From: Bacteroidia bacterium
Lineage (GTDB): Bacteria > Bacteroidota > Bacteroidia > Flavobacteriales > Flavobacteriaceae
Length of the DNA stretch: 64,000 bases
Direction of reading: 5' to 3'
Assembly: GCA_030427585.1 (NCBI GenBank)
Contig: JAUIBW010000002.1
Location: 62,001-126,000 of the forward strand
Below the pieces are notes generated by a model, which worked only from the letters and a program-made list of their open reading frames with translations, was not told where the DNA came from and searched no databases. The translations under genes were made by a program, and so were the position numbers. Below, piece after piece: positions 53,550-62,695 of the stretch (position 1 is the stretch's first letter; each line of letters starts with the position of its first letter).

Positions 53550-56500
53550 ATGTTTAAACAATTTATAAAAAGACCAGTTTTGGCAATTGTCATTTCGGTC
53601 ATTATCATATTTATTGGCGGACTTGCTATTAAACAACTGCCTATTTCCCAGTTTCCGCAAATTGCACCAACTACCGTAAATATTTTTATCGCCTATCCTG
53701 GAGCTAGTGCAGAAGTACTAGTAAACTCTACCTTAATTCCTTTGGAGACTGCTATCAATGGTGTTCAGGACATGCGCTATATAGCTTCAGATGCTACCAG
53801 TGCAGGAGAAGCTACGGTTCGTGTAATTTTTGAACCTGGTGTCGATCCCAATGAAGCAGTGGTTAGGGTCAAAACACGAGTAGATCAGGTAATGCCTTTA
53901 TTGCCTGAGCTAGTGCAACGAGAAGGTGTTGTTATTACACCTGTACAACCAAGTATGTTGATGTACGTTAACCTGTCCAGTAAGGACAAAAATAATGATG
54001 AAAAATTTCTTTATAACTATGCTTATACGAAGATTATTCCAGAAATCCAACGTATTAATGGTATCGCAAGTGCCCAGATTTTGGGAAGTAGAAAATACGC
54101 CATGCGTGTATGGTTAAAACCAGATCGAATGCGTGCCTATAATATTTCTGCAGAAGAAGTTTTGGAAGCTATGGAAGAGCAGAGCATTCTTGCCAGGCCA
54201 GGACGTCTTGGCAGAAGCTCTGGTATGACCTCTCAAGCTTTAGAATATGTATTGACCTATCAAGAAAGGTATAATGAACCAGAGCAGTATAAAGATATTA
54301 TCATTCGTGCCAACGAGGAAGGTGAAATTATCGAGTTAAAAGATATTGCAGATGTCAAATTAGGAAGTGAGTTTTTTGATATCTATTCAAATTTAGATGG
54401 AAAACCCTCCGCTTCAATCGTTCTTAAACAAACATTTGGAAGTAACGGTAGCGATGTTATTGATGCAGTAAAAGAAAAATTAGCAGAACTGGAAGTCGAT
54501 TTACCACCAGATGTTGATTTTCAAATTAGTTATGATGTATCAAATTTTTTGGATGCCTCGATAGAACAGGTTTTACATACGCTTAGAGATGCCTTCATTT
54601 TAGTAGCGATCGTTGTATTTCTGTTTTTAGGTGATTGGCGTTCTACATTGATTCCTATCATTGCTGTTCCTGTGTCCTTAATTGGTGCATTTTTCGTAAT
54701 GCAACTTTTTGGGCTGTCCATTAACTTAATCACACTCTTTGCGTTAGTATTAGCTATTGGTATTGTGGTAGATAATGCGATTGTGGTAGTAGAAGCAGTT
54801 CATGTTAAAATGGAAGAGGAAAATTTAACACCTTATAAAGCCTCTTATGAAGTTCTGGGAGAAATTGGGGGAGCTATTGTAGCCATTACCCTGGTGATGG
54901 TTTCGGTTTTTATTCCAATATCATTCATGACAGGCCCGGTTGGTGTTTTTTATCGCCAATTCTCAATTACCATGGCCGGTTCGATTGTAATTTCTGCAAT
55001 TGTTGCTTTGACCTTAACACCAGTATTATGTGCTATGTTGCTTAAGAATAACCACGGAAAGGCTAAAAAATCACTAGTAGATAGGTTTATCAATTGGTTC
55101 AATAAAGGATTTGAACGATTAACCGGAAAATATGTTAAAATCTTAGACAAAATAGTAACAAGGCGTCTTGTTACCTTTGGAATATTGGCTGTGTTCTGTG
55201 CCGGAATTTACATGACAAATAAAGTACTTCCTGCTGGATTTATTCCTAATGAAGACCAAGGAATGATTTATGCAATCATCCAGACCCCCCCTGGTGCAAC
55301 TTTAGAGCGTACCAATGAAGTGGCTAAAAAACTCCAAAAAATCTGTGAGGAAACTGAAGGAGTGGAGTCTGTATCTTCTTTAGCAGGTTACGAAATCATG
55401 ACAGAAGGTCGTGGTTCTAATGCGGGTACGTGTTTGATTAACCTAAAGCCCTGGTCGGATCGCCATCATTCAGTGCATGAAATTATGGAAGAACTGGAGG
55501 AAGAAACTAAAGATTTGGGGGCCGTTATTGAGTATTTCGAACCTCCTGCCGTTCCTGGCTTTGGATCTTCTGGAGGGTTTGCGATGCGTTTATTAGATAA
55601 AACCAATTCAACCGACTATCATCAATTTGAAAGTATCAATAATGATTTTATGGAAGCATTGTCAAAACGGAAAGAACTCATAGGTTTATTTACGTTTTTT
55701 TCTGCCAATTACCCGCAGTATGAATTGAAGATCAACAATAAAATTGCCATGCAAAAAGGAGTAACCATTGATAAGGCCATGGAAAATCTAAACATTTTGA
55801 TTGGGAGCACCTATGAGCAAGGGTTTATTCGATTTGGTCGATTCTTTAAAGTATATACGCAAGCAGCACCAGAATACAGGCGCTTGCCCTCAGATCTTGA
55901 AAAACTTTTTGTGAAGAATGAACATGGTGAAATGGTACCTTATTCAGCGTTTATGACTATTGAAAAAAAGTTAGGTCCAAATGAAATTACCAGGTATAAC
56001 CTTTATAATTCGGCATCTATTAGAGGGTTACCAGCAAAAGGTTTCACCAGTGGTGATGCCATAAATGCTATTAAAGAAGTTGCTGCTAAAGAGTTACCCC
56101 GTGGATATGACATTGCTTGGGAAGGTCTATCTTATGACGAATCAAGTAGGGGTAACGAGTCACTTTATATTTTTTTAGTGGTATTAGTCTTTGTTTATTT
56201 TGTATTGGCTGCACAATACGAAAGCTTCTTATTACCATTCGCTGTAATTTTATCACTTCCAGTAGGAGTTTTCGGTTCGTTTATTCTTCTAAAATCTATG
56301 GGGTTAGCAAATGATGTCTACGCACAAATTGGTGTGATCATGCTTGTGGGTCTTCTAGGTAAGAATGCCGTATTAATTGTAGAGTTTGCCGTACAAAAAC
56401 ACAGACAAGGCGCAACTGTTTTAGAAGCTGCGATTGAAGGATCTAAAGCTCGATTTAGACCTATTTTAATGACTTCTTTTGCATTTATTGCAGGATTGAT

Positions 56501-56798
56501 TCCACTAGTTGTAGCTTCAGGAGCCGGAGCAATTGGGAACAAAACTATAGGTGGTTCTTCCTTAGGAGGCATGCTAATTGGGACGCTTTTTGGAGTGCTA
56601 ATTATTCCTGGACTGTATTACATTTTTGCCAAACTAGCAGAAGGTAAGAGTCTTATCAATGATGAATCAAGTGAACCACTTACTGAAGAGTTTATTCGTC
56701 ATAATGAGGTGGAAAACCAAACAAAAAACAATACCGAAAGTATCAGTAAGTTGAAAAAATTGATAAATAAATTAACCAAAACAAAAAAAGATGAATAG
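53550..56798 (+). CDS. RND multidrug efflux pump (HAE1/AcrB type)
   Basis: This 1082-residue inner-membrane protein has 12 membrane helices in the usual 1+5/1+5 arrangement and two large periplasmic loops. It starts MFKQFIKRPVLAIVISVIII. The proton-relay motif in TM4, GIVVDNAIVVVEAV, has the two adjacent charged-type positions (Asp at the VVDN step). VSVFIPISFMTGPVGVFYRQF, GFIPNEDQGMIYAIIQTPPGA and LLGKNAVLIVEFA are all HAE1-family signatures. Substrates are typically drugs, bile salts or dyes; nothing in the sequence narrows this. Its stop overlaps the start of the channel gene by eight bases. Confidence 0.96.
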   Translation: MFKQFIKRPVLAIVISVIIIFIGGLAIKQLPISQFPQIAPTTVNIFIAYPGASAEVLVNSTLIPLETAINGVQDMRYIASDATSAGEATVRVIFEPGVDPNEAVVRVKTRVDQVMPLLPELVQREGVVITPVQPSMLMYVNLSSKDKNNDEKFLYNYAYTKIIPEIQRINGIASAQILGSRKYAMRVWLKPDRMRAYNISAEEVLEAMEEQSILARPGRLGRSSGMTSQALEYVLTYQERYNEPEQYKDIIIRANEEGEIIELKDIADVKLGSEFFDIYSNLDGKPSASIVLKQTFGSNGSDVIDAVKEKLAELEVDLPPDVDFQISYDVSNFLDASIEQVLHTLRDAFILVAIVVFLFLGDWRSTLIPIIAVPVSLIGAFFVMQLFGLSINLITLFALVLAIGIVVDNAIVVVEAVHVKMEEENLTPYKASYEVLGEIGGAIVAITLVMVSVFIPISFMTGPVGVFYRQFSITMAGSIVISAIVALTLTPVLCAMLLKNNHGKAKKSLVDRFINWFNKGFERLTGKYVKILDKIVTRRLVTFGILAVFCAGIYMTNKVLPAGFIPNEDQGMIYAIIQTPPGATLERTNEVAKKLQKICEETEGVESVSSLAGYEIMTEGRGSNAGTCLINLKPWSDRHHSVHEIMEELEEETKDLGAVIEYFEPPAVPGFGSSGGFAMRLLDKTNSTDYHQFESINNDFMEALSKRKELIGLFTFFSANYPQYELKINNKIAMQKGVTIDKAMENLNILIGSTYEQGFIRFGRFFKVYTQAAPEYRRLPSDLEKLFVKNEHGEMVPYSAFMTIEKKLGPNEITRYNLYNSASIRGLPAKGFTSGDAINAIKEVAAKELPRGYDIAWEGLSYDESSRGNESLYIFLVVLVFVYFVLAAQYESFLLPFAVILSLPVGVFGSFILLKSMGLANDVYAQIGVIMLVGLLGKNAVLIVEFAVQKHRQGATVLEAAIEGSKARFRPILMTSFAFIAGLIPLVVASGAGAIGNKTIGGSSLGGMLIGTLFGVLIIPGLYYIFAKLAEGKSLINDESSEPLTEEFIRHNEVENQTKNNTESISKLKKLINKLTKTKKDE

Positions 56799-58239
56799 TA
56801 TCAATATATTTTTAAAAGTGAAAAAGCACTTTGTAGTCGGAATTTTGGTATTGGTTTCAATATACTCTTGCGTGCCAACCAAAACTATAAGAGAGGAAAA
56901 TAAAACCGTACCTGAGAAGTACCAAAATCAAACTCTAGATACTATAAACACAGTAACGGTAAAATGGCGAGACTTTTTCTCTGACCCTAATTTAGAAATA
57001 TTAATTAATACAGCCTTGCAAAACAATCAAGAGCTTAATATCATGCTGCAGCAGATAGATATGGCTAAAAATGAGATACAAGCCAAAACAGGAGAATATT
57101 TGCCTTCTGTAAGTATCTATGCAGGTGCCGAAGCAGAAAAAATAGGTGAGTTTACCAGAAATGGAGCAACAGAAAGAAGCCTTACTATTCGCAAAGATGA
57201 AGAATTTCCAGAACCATTAGCCAATTTTCAAGCAGGATTATCGGCATCTTGGGAATTTGATATATGGAAAAAACTCCGTAACGGTAAAAAAGTTGCCGCA
57301 TTAGAGTATTTGGCATCTATTGAAGGAAAGAATTTTATGGTAACACAATTGGTTTCTGAAATTGCCAGTGCCTATTATGAATTGATGGCGCTTGATAATC
57401 AACTAATCATTATTGAGCAGAATTTAGAGCTTCAACAAAATGCACTTAAAATGGTAAAACTTCAAAAGGAAGCAGCTCGCGCCACACAATTGGCGGTTAG
57501 TCGTTTTGATGCTGAAGTGTTTAAAAACAAAAGCAATAAATTTAAAATCAAACAGCAAATTGTAGAAACTGAGAATCTTATTAATTTTTTGGTCGGTAGC
57601 TATTCGCAACCCATCACTCGGAGTTCAAATAGTTTTATCACAAAAACTTTAGATTCTCTTAATGTTGGAGTGCCCTCTCAATTATTGGCCAATCGTCCAG
57701 ACATCAGGAAAGCAGAATTTGAGTTATCAGCTTCAAAATTAAATGTGAAGATAGCTAAAGCCAATTTTTATCCCTCAATAGGCATTAAAGCAGGTATTGG
57801 TTTAGAAGCATTTAAGGCTAAATTTTTGACAAGTACACCAGAATCTTTAGTGTATTCTTTAGTTGGTGATCTTATATCCCCACTAATCAATAGAAATGCA
57901 ATTAAAGCAGAATATCGTAATGCAAATAACAGACAGTTACAAGCAATTTTTGAATATGAAAGGGCAATCTTAAATAGTTATATTGAAGTTGCCAATCAGC
58001 TTTCTAATGTGAAAAATCTAAATCAAAGCTACAAACTAAAAGAAAAACAGGTTAGAGCATTAACAGAGTCTATTGATCTATCAATACGCCTGTTTAAATC
58101 AGCTAGAGCAGAATATACCGAGGTCTTGCTTACCCAAAGAGAAGCATTGGATTCTAAGATTGAAATTATCGAAACCAAAAGAGATCAATTGCTCGCCCAT
58201 GTAAAACTATATCAAGCTCTAGGTGGTGGATGGAATTGA
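56791..58239 (+). CDS. TolC/NodT-family outer-membrane efflux lipoprotein
   Basis: This 482-residue protein has lipobox LVSIYSC near residue 27. Two OEP repeats form the long helical tunnel: TALQNNQELNIMLQQIDMAKNEI in outline, LSASWEFDIWKKLRNGKK and the second copy with LANRPDIRKAEFELSASKLNVKIAKANFYP-like motifs, plus the closing LYQALGGGWN. It forms the outer-membrane exit duct of the pump. The start overlaps the pump by eight bases. The last codons and stop overlap a tRNA-Leu-like relic, an unusual junction that may reflect integration at a tRNA gene. Confidence 0.95.
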   Translation: MNSINIFLKVKKHFVVGILVLVSIYSCVPTKTIREENKTVPEKYQNQTLDTINTVTVKWRDFFSDPNLEILINTALQNNQELNIMLQQIDMAKNEIQAKTGEYLPSVSIYAGAEAEKIGEFTRNGATERSLTIRKDEEFPEPLANFQAGLSASWEFDIWKKLRNGKKVAALEYLASIEGKNFMVTQLVSEIASAYYELMALDNQLIIIEQNLELQQNALKMVKLQKEAARATQLAVSRFDAEVFKNKSNKFKIKQQIVETENLINFLVGSYSQPITRSSNSFITKTLDSLNVGVPSQLLANRPDIRKAEFELSASKLNVKIAKANFYPSIGIKAGIGLEAFKAKFLTSTPESLVYSLVGDLISPLINRNAIKAEYRNANNRQLQAIFEYERAILNSYIEVANQLSNVKNLNQSYKLKEKQVRALTESIDLSIRLFKSARAEYTEVLLTQREALDSKIEIIETKRDQLLAHVKLYQALGGGWN

Positions 58240-58302
58240 TAGACACGCTAGATATAGCTTCTAGTGCCGCGAGGTGTGAGATTTCGAGTCTCTCTGCTAG
58301 CA
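58230..58302 (+). pseudogene. Decayed tRNA-Leu relic (possible old attachment site)
   Basis: The sequence follows tRNA-Leu in order: a D-arm with GGAATTGATAGACACGC, an anticodon stem CTAGA/TCTAG with a loop whose central triplet would be TAG, the long variable arm TGCCGCGAGGTGTG, and a T-arm containing TTCGAGT, then TGCTAGCA. Defects are A instead of U33, a mismatch at the T-stem base, a broken D-stem, and no 5' acceptor strand. That part is replaced by the end of the efflux channel gene. A terminator follows, as after many tRNA genes. Confidence 0.7.
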
Positions 58303-58310
58303 AAGCAAAT

Positions 58311-58343
58311 AAAAAAGGCTGTCTTTTTAGACGGCCTCTTTTT
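58311..58343 (+). terminator. Rho-independent terminator after the efflux operon and tRNA relic
   Basis: GGCTGTCT pairs with AGACGGCC (8 bp including one G-T) around a TTTT loop, flanked by an A-run and followed by TCTTTTT. Confidence 0.85.
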
Positions 58344-59018
58344 ATGTTTAGTAACCCCTACAAAAGTTAGTATAGTAATTTAATTTTTTACAAAATATCT
58401 AGCTTGCATTTCAATACATTTGATAGTATTTCGTAGCATTAAAGGAGAAATCTTGAAGAAATTAGAAACCAAAATTTGCGATACATAAGTTTTACGGAAA
58501 AACAAAACAGTAGATTAAATATCAATTATTAAATAATTGAACCATTTCGGATTTAACACTTAACCGCACAATATTTTTATAGTAAACAAGGTGTTTTCGT
58601 AAATAAAAAGGATAAAACATTAAAATTAGCGTTTTATCTTTCACTAGTAGCAGGAGAAATTGAAATATCTAACCGCTATATCAACTATTTACCTGAATTA
58701 GAATCATTTACAAAAACCAATTCTACATTGTTAATAGCTTCATTAGGGTTACACTATTGTTTACTTTCAATTAATACTAGAGCCTTATCTTAATTAATAC
58801 TTCTTTACAAATTGAAAACATTTTTGAAAAATAAAAACTAAATTAAAATGTTAAAGTACTAGTGAACTTTACGGATATTTAATAATCCCTAACACTTATT
58901 GTTTAAATTGCTTCAAAAAAATACTTATTGTTTTTAAATACGTACAATAAAGCTATTTTCATTTTTTGTTACAAAAATTATATTACTATTTTGCTGAAAA
59001 ATCTATTGTTTTTTTAAT
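58344..59018. other. 675-base gap; one orphan open stretch without a start
   Basis: The plus-strand frame 58557-58793 is open for 78 codons without an ATG. It reads QGVFVNKKDKTLKLAF, then YINYLPELESF and LLIASLGLHYCLL. It resembles an amphipathic helical protein end but I cannot assign it, and a decayed gene is likely. The last 100 bases carry a weak TTTG/TA-TTTG-like promoter before the TPR kinase gene. No other structure is seen. Confidence 0.45.
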
Positions 59019-61208
59019 ATGAACCTAACCTTTAAATACATTCCTTTTTTACTTAGTTTTTTTCTTTTAATAGGAAGTATAAACGCTCAAAATAAAAAGA
59101 TAGATAGCCTTAAAATTCAATTAGAAAATCATAAGTTTAATGATACCACCCGTGTTAACTTATTATATGATTTGTCGCGCGCTAATTTTGGAATGGATAT
59201 TGGTACAACCAATCGTTACCTAAATGAAGCTGATAGCCTAAGCACTATTTTAAATTATGAAATAGGAAAGGCTCGTATTTATTATTTAAAAGGGATGCTT
59301 GAAAATATGAAAGCTAATTACACAGAAAGCTTACATTTTTTTAATAAATCACTTGAGTTTTATCAATCTGTTCATGATAAAAAAGGAATCGCTAACGTGT
59401 ATACTGCTTTCGGGATTACTAATTATGATTTATCTAAGTATGATGAAGCTATAAAAAGTTATCAAAATGCAGCCAAAATTTACAAAGAGCTAAACAATAA
59501 AAGAGAAATTGTCACAAGTCTTATAAATATAGGAAATGTATATTCTGAAACTGGAAATTACAAGGATGCCATTGCCAACTATAAAGAAGCCCTCATTATT
59601 AGTGAAGTTATTAAAGATGAAGACGGTATTTCGTATGTGTATTCTAATTTGGGGGTTGTTTATAGTAGGCAGGGCAACTACCCATTGGCTATTGAGAATT
59701 ATAATAAATCCTTGGAATATAAAAAAAAAGTTAACGATACATTGAGTATTGCAATCGGACTTAACAATATAGCCAATGTTTATACCTACCTCAAGAAATA
59801 TGAGAAGGTACTAGAGTACAGTAAACAATCGCTAAATTATGCTATAAACTTGGATTATAAAAAGCTTATAAGTTCAAACAATATTAGTATTGGTAATGTA
59901 TACTTTGCTAAAAAAGAATATCAAAAAGCACTTGATTATTTTCAAAAAGCCCTAAAAGCTAGTCAAGAAAATAACGATTTAAGCCAGGTGTCCTTATGCA
60001 ATAACAATTTAGGTAATATCTATCTAAAACTAATTAAACCGATAACTGCCAGAGAAAATTATACAAAAGCAAAAAACATTAGTGAAAAAACGAACAATAA
60101 ACGTATCTTGACCTTCAGTATTTTAGGAATAGCAGAAACTTATTTACTTGAAAAAGACTACCTAAAAGCATTTTTTTTTACCAAAAAAGCCAAAGAGGTT
60201 GCAGAGGAATTAGAAATTCTGGAAGTGCAAAAAACATCATTGAATTTGCTCTCCGAAATTTACCAAAATACAGGGCAATACAAAAAAGCTTTAGAAAGTT
60301 ATAAAGAATTTAAAAAACTGAATGATAGTTTGTTCAATAAGGAAAATATTGAAAGAATAGCGCAGTTAGAGTACGAACATAAATATAAGCAAGCCATAGA
60401 TTCTGCGAATATTAGGGAATTAAAATTAACAAAAACTGTTTTAACAACATCTAAAGATTTAGAAAAATCGAAACGTAATTACCTATGGGCTATAATTGGG
60501 GTTTTAGTGATTTCCATAGCTTCTATTTCATTCATTTTCTATGAAAAATTACGAAATGCAAAAGCCATAGCCCAAAATGTAATGATAGAGCAAAAATTAT
60601 TGCGTTCACAAATGACGCCACATTTTATATTTAATTCTCTTTCGGTATTGCAAGGAATCATATTAAACAAAGAAGAAACAAAATCGGTTTCATACCTATC
60701 AAAATTTTCAAAATTATTGCGACTTACCTTAGAAAATTCAAGAGACAAAATGGTTTCTTTATCAAAAGAATTAATGGCTGTAGAAAATTATTTAGCACTT
60801 CAAAACTTGGAAAACAAATCCTATAAATATAGTATTAACGTAAAAAATTCTATTGACACTTCTGCGCTTAAAATACCCCCGATGCTTATTCAGCCTTTTG
60901 TTGAAAATGCTGTAGAGCATGCCTTCACAGATGGTACTGTAAAAAGAGAAATATATGTAAATGTAGCTCTTATAAACAAGCAATTAACATGTACTATTAC
61001 CGACAATGGTATTGGAATTGATGCCCCAAAAGAATATAAAAGTGATACTAAAAAGTCATTATCAACAACCATAACTTCTGAACGCTTAAAAATATTATCA
61101 AAAGATTTTAAAATAAAAGGTTCGGTTATCGTTGAAGACCGAAAAAAATATAACGAACAAGGAACTATCGTCACACTAATAATTCCATATAAAAAAGAGA
61201 ATATATAA
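59019..61208 (+). CDS. TPR-containing LytS-type sensor histidine kinase
   Basis: This 729-residue protein has a Sec signal peptide (FLLSFFLLIGSINAQ). About ten TPR repeats span residues 40-440 (for example YDEAIKSYQNAAKIYKEL and YPLAIENYNKSLEYKKKV), and one membrane helix lies near 490-510 (LWAIIGVLVISIASISFIF). A short coil is followed by the His_kinase/HATPase region with phospho-acceptor His535 in RSQMTPHFIFNSL and PPMLIQPFVENAVEHAF. A periplasmic TPR sensor with a cytoplasmic kinase is typical of Bacteroidetes. Its stop is joined to the response regulator start by a one-base overlap. The signal is unknown. Confidence 0.93.
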   Translation: MNLTFKYIPFLLSFFLLIGSINAQNKKIDSLKIQLENHKFNDTTRVNLLYDLSRANFGMDIGTTNRYLNEADSLSTILNYEIGKARIYYLKGMLENMKANYTESLHFFNKSLEFYQSVHDKKGIANVYTAFGITNYDLSKYDEAIKSYQNAAKIYKELNNKREIVTSLINIGNVYSETGNYKDAIANYKEALIISEVIKDEDGISYVYSNLGVVYSRQGNYPLAIENYNKSLEYKKKVNDTLSIAIGLNNIANVYTYLKKYEKVLEYSKQSLNYAINLDYKKLISSNNISIGNVYFAKKEYQKALDYFQKALKASQENNDLSQVSLCNNNLGNIYLKLIKPITARENYTKAKNISEKTNNKRILTFSILGIAETYLLEKDYLKAFFFTKKAKEVAEELEILEVQKTSLNLLSEIYQNTGQYKKALESYKEFKKLNDSLFNKENIERIAQLEYEHKYKQAIDSANIRELKLTKTVLTTSKDLEKSKRNYLWAIIGVLVISIASISFIFYEKLRNAKAIAQNVMIEQKLLRSQMTPHFIFNSLSVLQGIILNKEETKSVSYLSKFSKLLRLTLENSRDKMVSLSKELMAVENYLALQNLENKSYKYSINVKNSIDTSALKIPPMLIQPFVENAVEHAFTDGTVKREIYVNVALINKQLTCTITDNGIGIDAPKEYKSDTKKSLSTTITSERLKILSKDFKIKGSVIVEDRKKYNEQGTIVTLIIPYKKENI

Positions 61209-61945
61209 TGAAGGCTTTAATAGTTGAAGACAAACCTTATATTAGAAAAAGCTTGCGGAACCTGTTACAACTAATCGAAGTAGATATAGATATTATTGGT
61301 GAATGCGAGTCGGTAAAAGATGCAGTTGTGGTGACTAATACCTGTAAGCCGGAATTAATTTTTTTAGATATAAACCTTACCGATGGTACGGGGTTTGATT
61401 TTATAGAGCAAACAAAAACGTTGCCTTTTAAAGTAATATTTATCACTGCTTACGAAGAACATGCTTTAAAGGCCTTAAAAATAGGTGCTGTAGATTATTT
61501 GTTGAAGCCAGTTGATATAGAAGAGCTTCAAACGGCATTACAAAAAGTTGCCCAAATATCAATATCAGAGCAAAAACAACAAATAAAAATGGCAAAAGAA
61601 GTTTGGAGTAATGAAGATTCTAAACTTATTTTATCACTTCATGATAGTTTTCAGGTAATAGACTTAAATGAATTACAGTATTGCGAATCAGATAAAGGGT
61701 ATACTACATTTTATTGTTCCGATAATAAAAAATATATGGTTTCAAAAACCTTGAAAGAATTTGAAGAACGTCTTTCTAAAGCCAACTTCACACGTCCGCA
61801 TCAATCCTATATGGTTAACCTTAAATTTATAGATAAATATGATAAATCTGGAGTTATTCACTTAAAAAGCGGAAAAAAAATTCCAGTTTCTTCAAGAAAA
61901 AAAGAAGACTTTTTAACCGTTTTTTTAAAATGGAATAATAATTAG
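61208..61945 (+). CDS. LytTR-type response regulator
   Basis: This 245-residue protein has a receiver domain with Glu7-Asp8, phospho-acceptor Asp54 in LIFLDINLTDGTGFDF, and Lys in VDYLLKPVDIEEL. A LytTR DNA-binding domain lies at about 140-245 (LNELQYCESDKGYTTFYC, FTRPHQSYMVNLKFID). It begins on the last base of the kinase stop, so the pair is translationally coupled. Targets are probably nearby envelope genes such as the lipoprotein and cadherin-like genes downstream, but no repeat-type binding site was identified with confidence. Confidence 0.93.
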   Translation: MKALIVEDKPYIRKSLRNLLQLIEVDIDIIGECESVKDAVVVTNTCKPELIFLDINLTDGTGFDFIEQTKTLPFKVIFITAYEEHALKALKIGAVDYLLKPVDIEELQTALQKVAQISISEQKQQIKMAKEVWSNEDSKLILSLHDSFQVIDLNELQYCESDKGYTTFYCSDNKKYMVSKTLKEFEERLSKANFTRPHQSYMVNLKFIDKYDKSGVIHLKSGKKIPVSSRKKEDFLTVFLKWNNN

Positions 61946-61949
61946 AAAT

Positions 61950-61966
61950 AAATACTTCGCGTATTT
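61950..61966 (+). terminator. Possible terminator hairpin after the response regulator
   Basis: AAATAC pairs with GTATTT around TTCGC and is followed by TTATCT. The stem is only 6 bp, so the call is weak. A separate perfect dyad, GAAATAGG-TTC-CCTATTTC (62004-62022), lies 30 bases further on and could be a second stem or an operator. Confidence 0.35.
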
Positions 61967-62077
61967 TATCTAAAAGGTAACGGTTATTTATTCCAAAGCA
62001 ACGGAAATAGGTTCCCTATTTCTCAGCTCTCTCTTTCTAGGTACTTTTATTGGTATGAAAATTAAAATCATACCAGC

Positions 62078-62644
62078 ATGAAAGTCTCAAAACTCATTTT
62101 AACCGTTACAATAATCACCTTGTTAATTTCCTGCCGAAACTCAACAGATAAGACATCACCAGATCAAAAAGGATTTACAACCATAGAAAAAAACATTAAA
62201 GACGAATTTGGTGAGGATGCCTATTTTACCGATTTAACCATAACCTATAACAAAACCATAGGAAACATTATAGGTGTAACCGTTACTAAAGAACCTGCTT
62301 CTTTAAAAATGGAACAATGGAATGCTACTCAAGGAAATTGGACGCAGAATTCAGATATAACTCTAGAAGTTCCTCCAGGAACCAAAGCAGCAGATTTTAT
62401 GTTTCAATTGAATGATGCTATTAATCTATCTACTTTAGGAAAACTGGTTAAAACGTCAAAAGAGAAACTAATTTCAGAAAAAGGACTTAAAAATCCTGCT
62501 TTACAAATGGCATACATCAAGTTTCCGAAAAATGGAGATACGTCCAGAACCGAGTATGTAGTTGCATTACTACCTGAAAATGGTGGTACTACTTTTACTT
62601 TTCGTTATAAGCTAAACGGCGATTTTATTGAGATGGATTATTAG
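62078..62644 (+). CDS. Lipoprotein of unknown function
   Basis: This 188-residue protein has a lipoprotein signal (LILTVTIITLLISC; Cys near residue 19). The mature chain has ITYNKTIGNIIGVTVTKEP, SLKMEQWNATQGNWTQNSDITLEVP and a beta-rich end (GGTTFTFRYKLNGDFIEMDY). I do not recognise the family. It looks like an alpha/beta envelope protein of the type found singly in Bacteroidetes. It stands after the LytTR pair (132 bases) and before the cadherin-like gene (51 bases), so common regulation is possible. Confidence 0.75.
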   Translation: MKVSKLILTVTIITLLISCRNSTDKTSPDQKGFTTIEKNIKDEFGEDAYFTDLTITYNKTIGNIIGVTVTKEPASLKMEQWNATQGNWTQNSDITLEVPPGTKAADFMFQLNDAINLSTLGKLVKTSKEKLISEKGLKNPALQMAYIKFPKNGDTSRTEYVVALLPENGGTTFTFRYKLNGDFIEMDY

Positions 62645-62695
62645 TATTTTAAAATTAACCCTAAAACCCAAATTTAATTCCTAAAAATAAAATAG

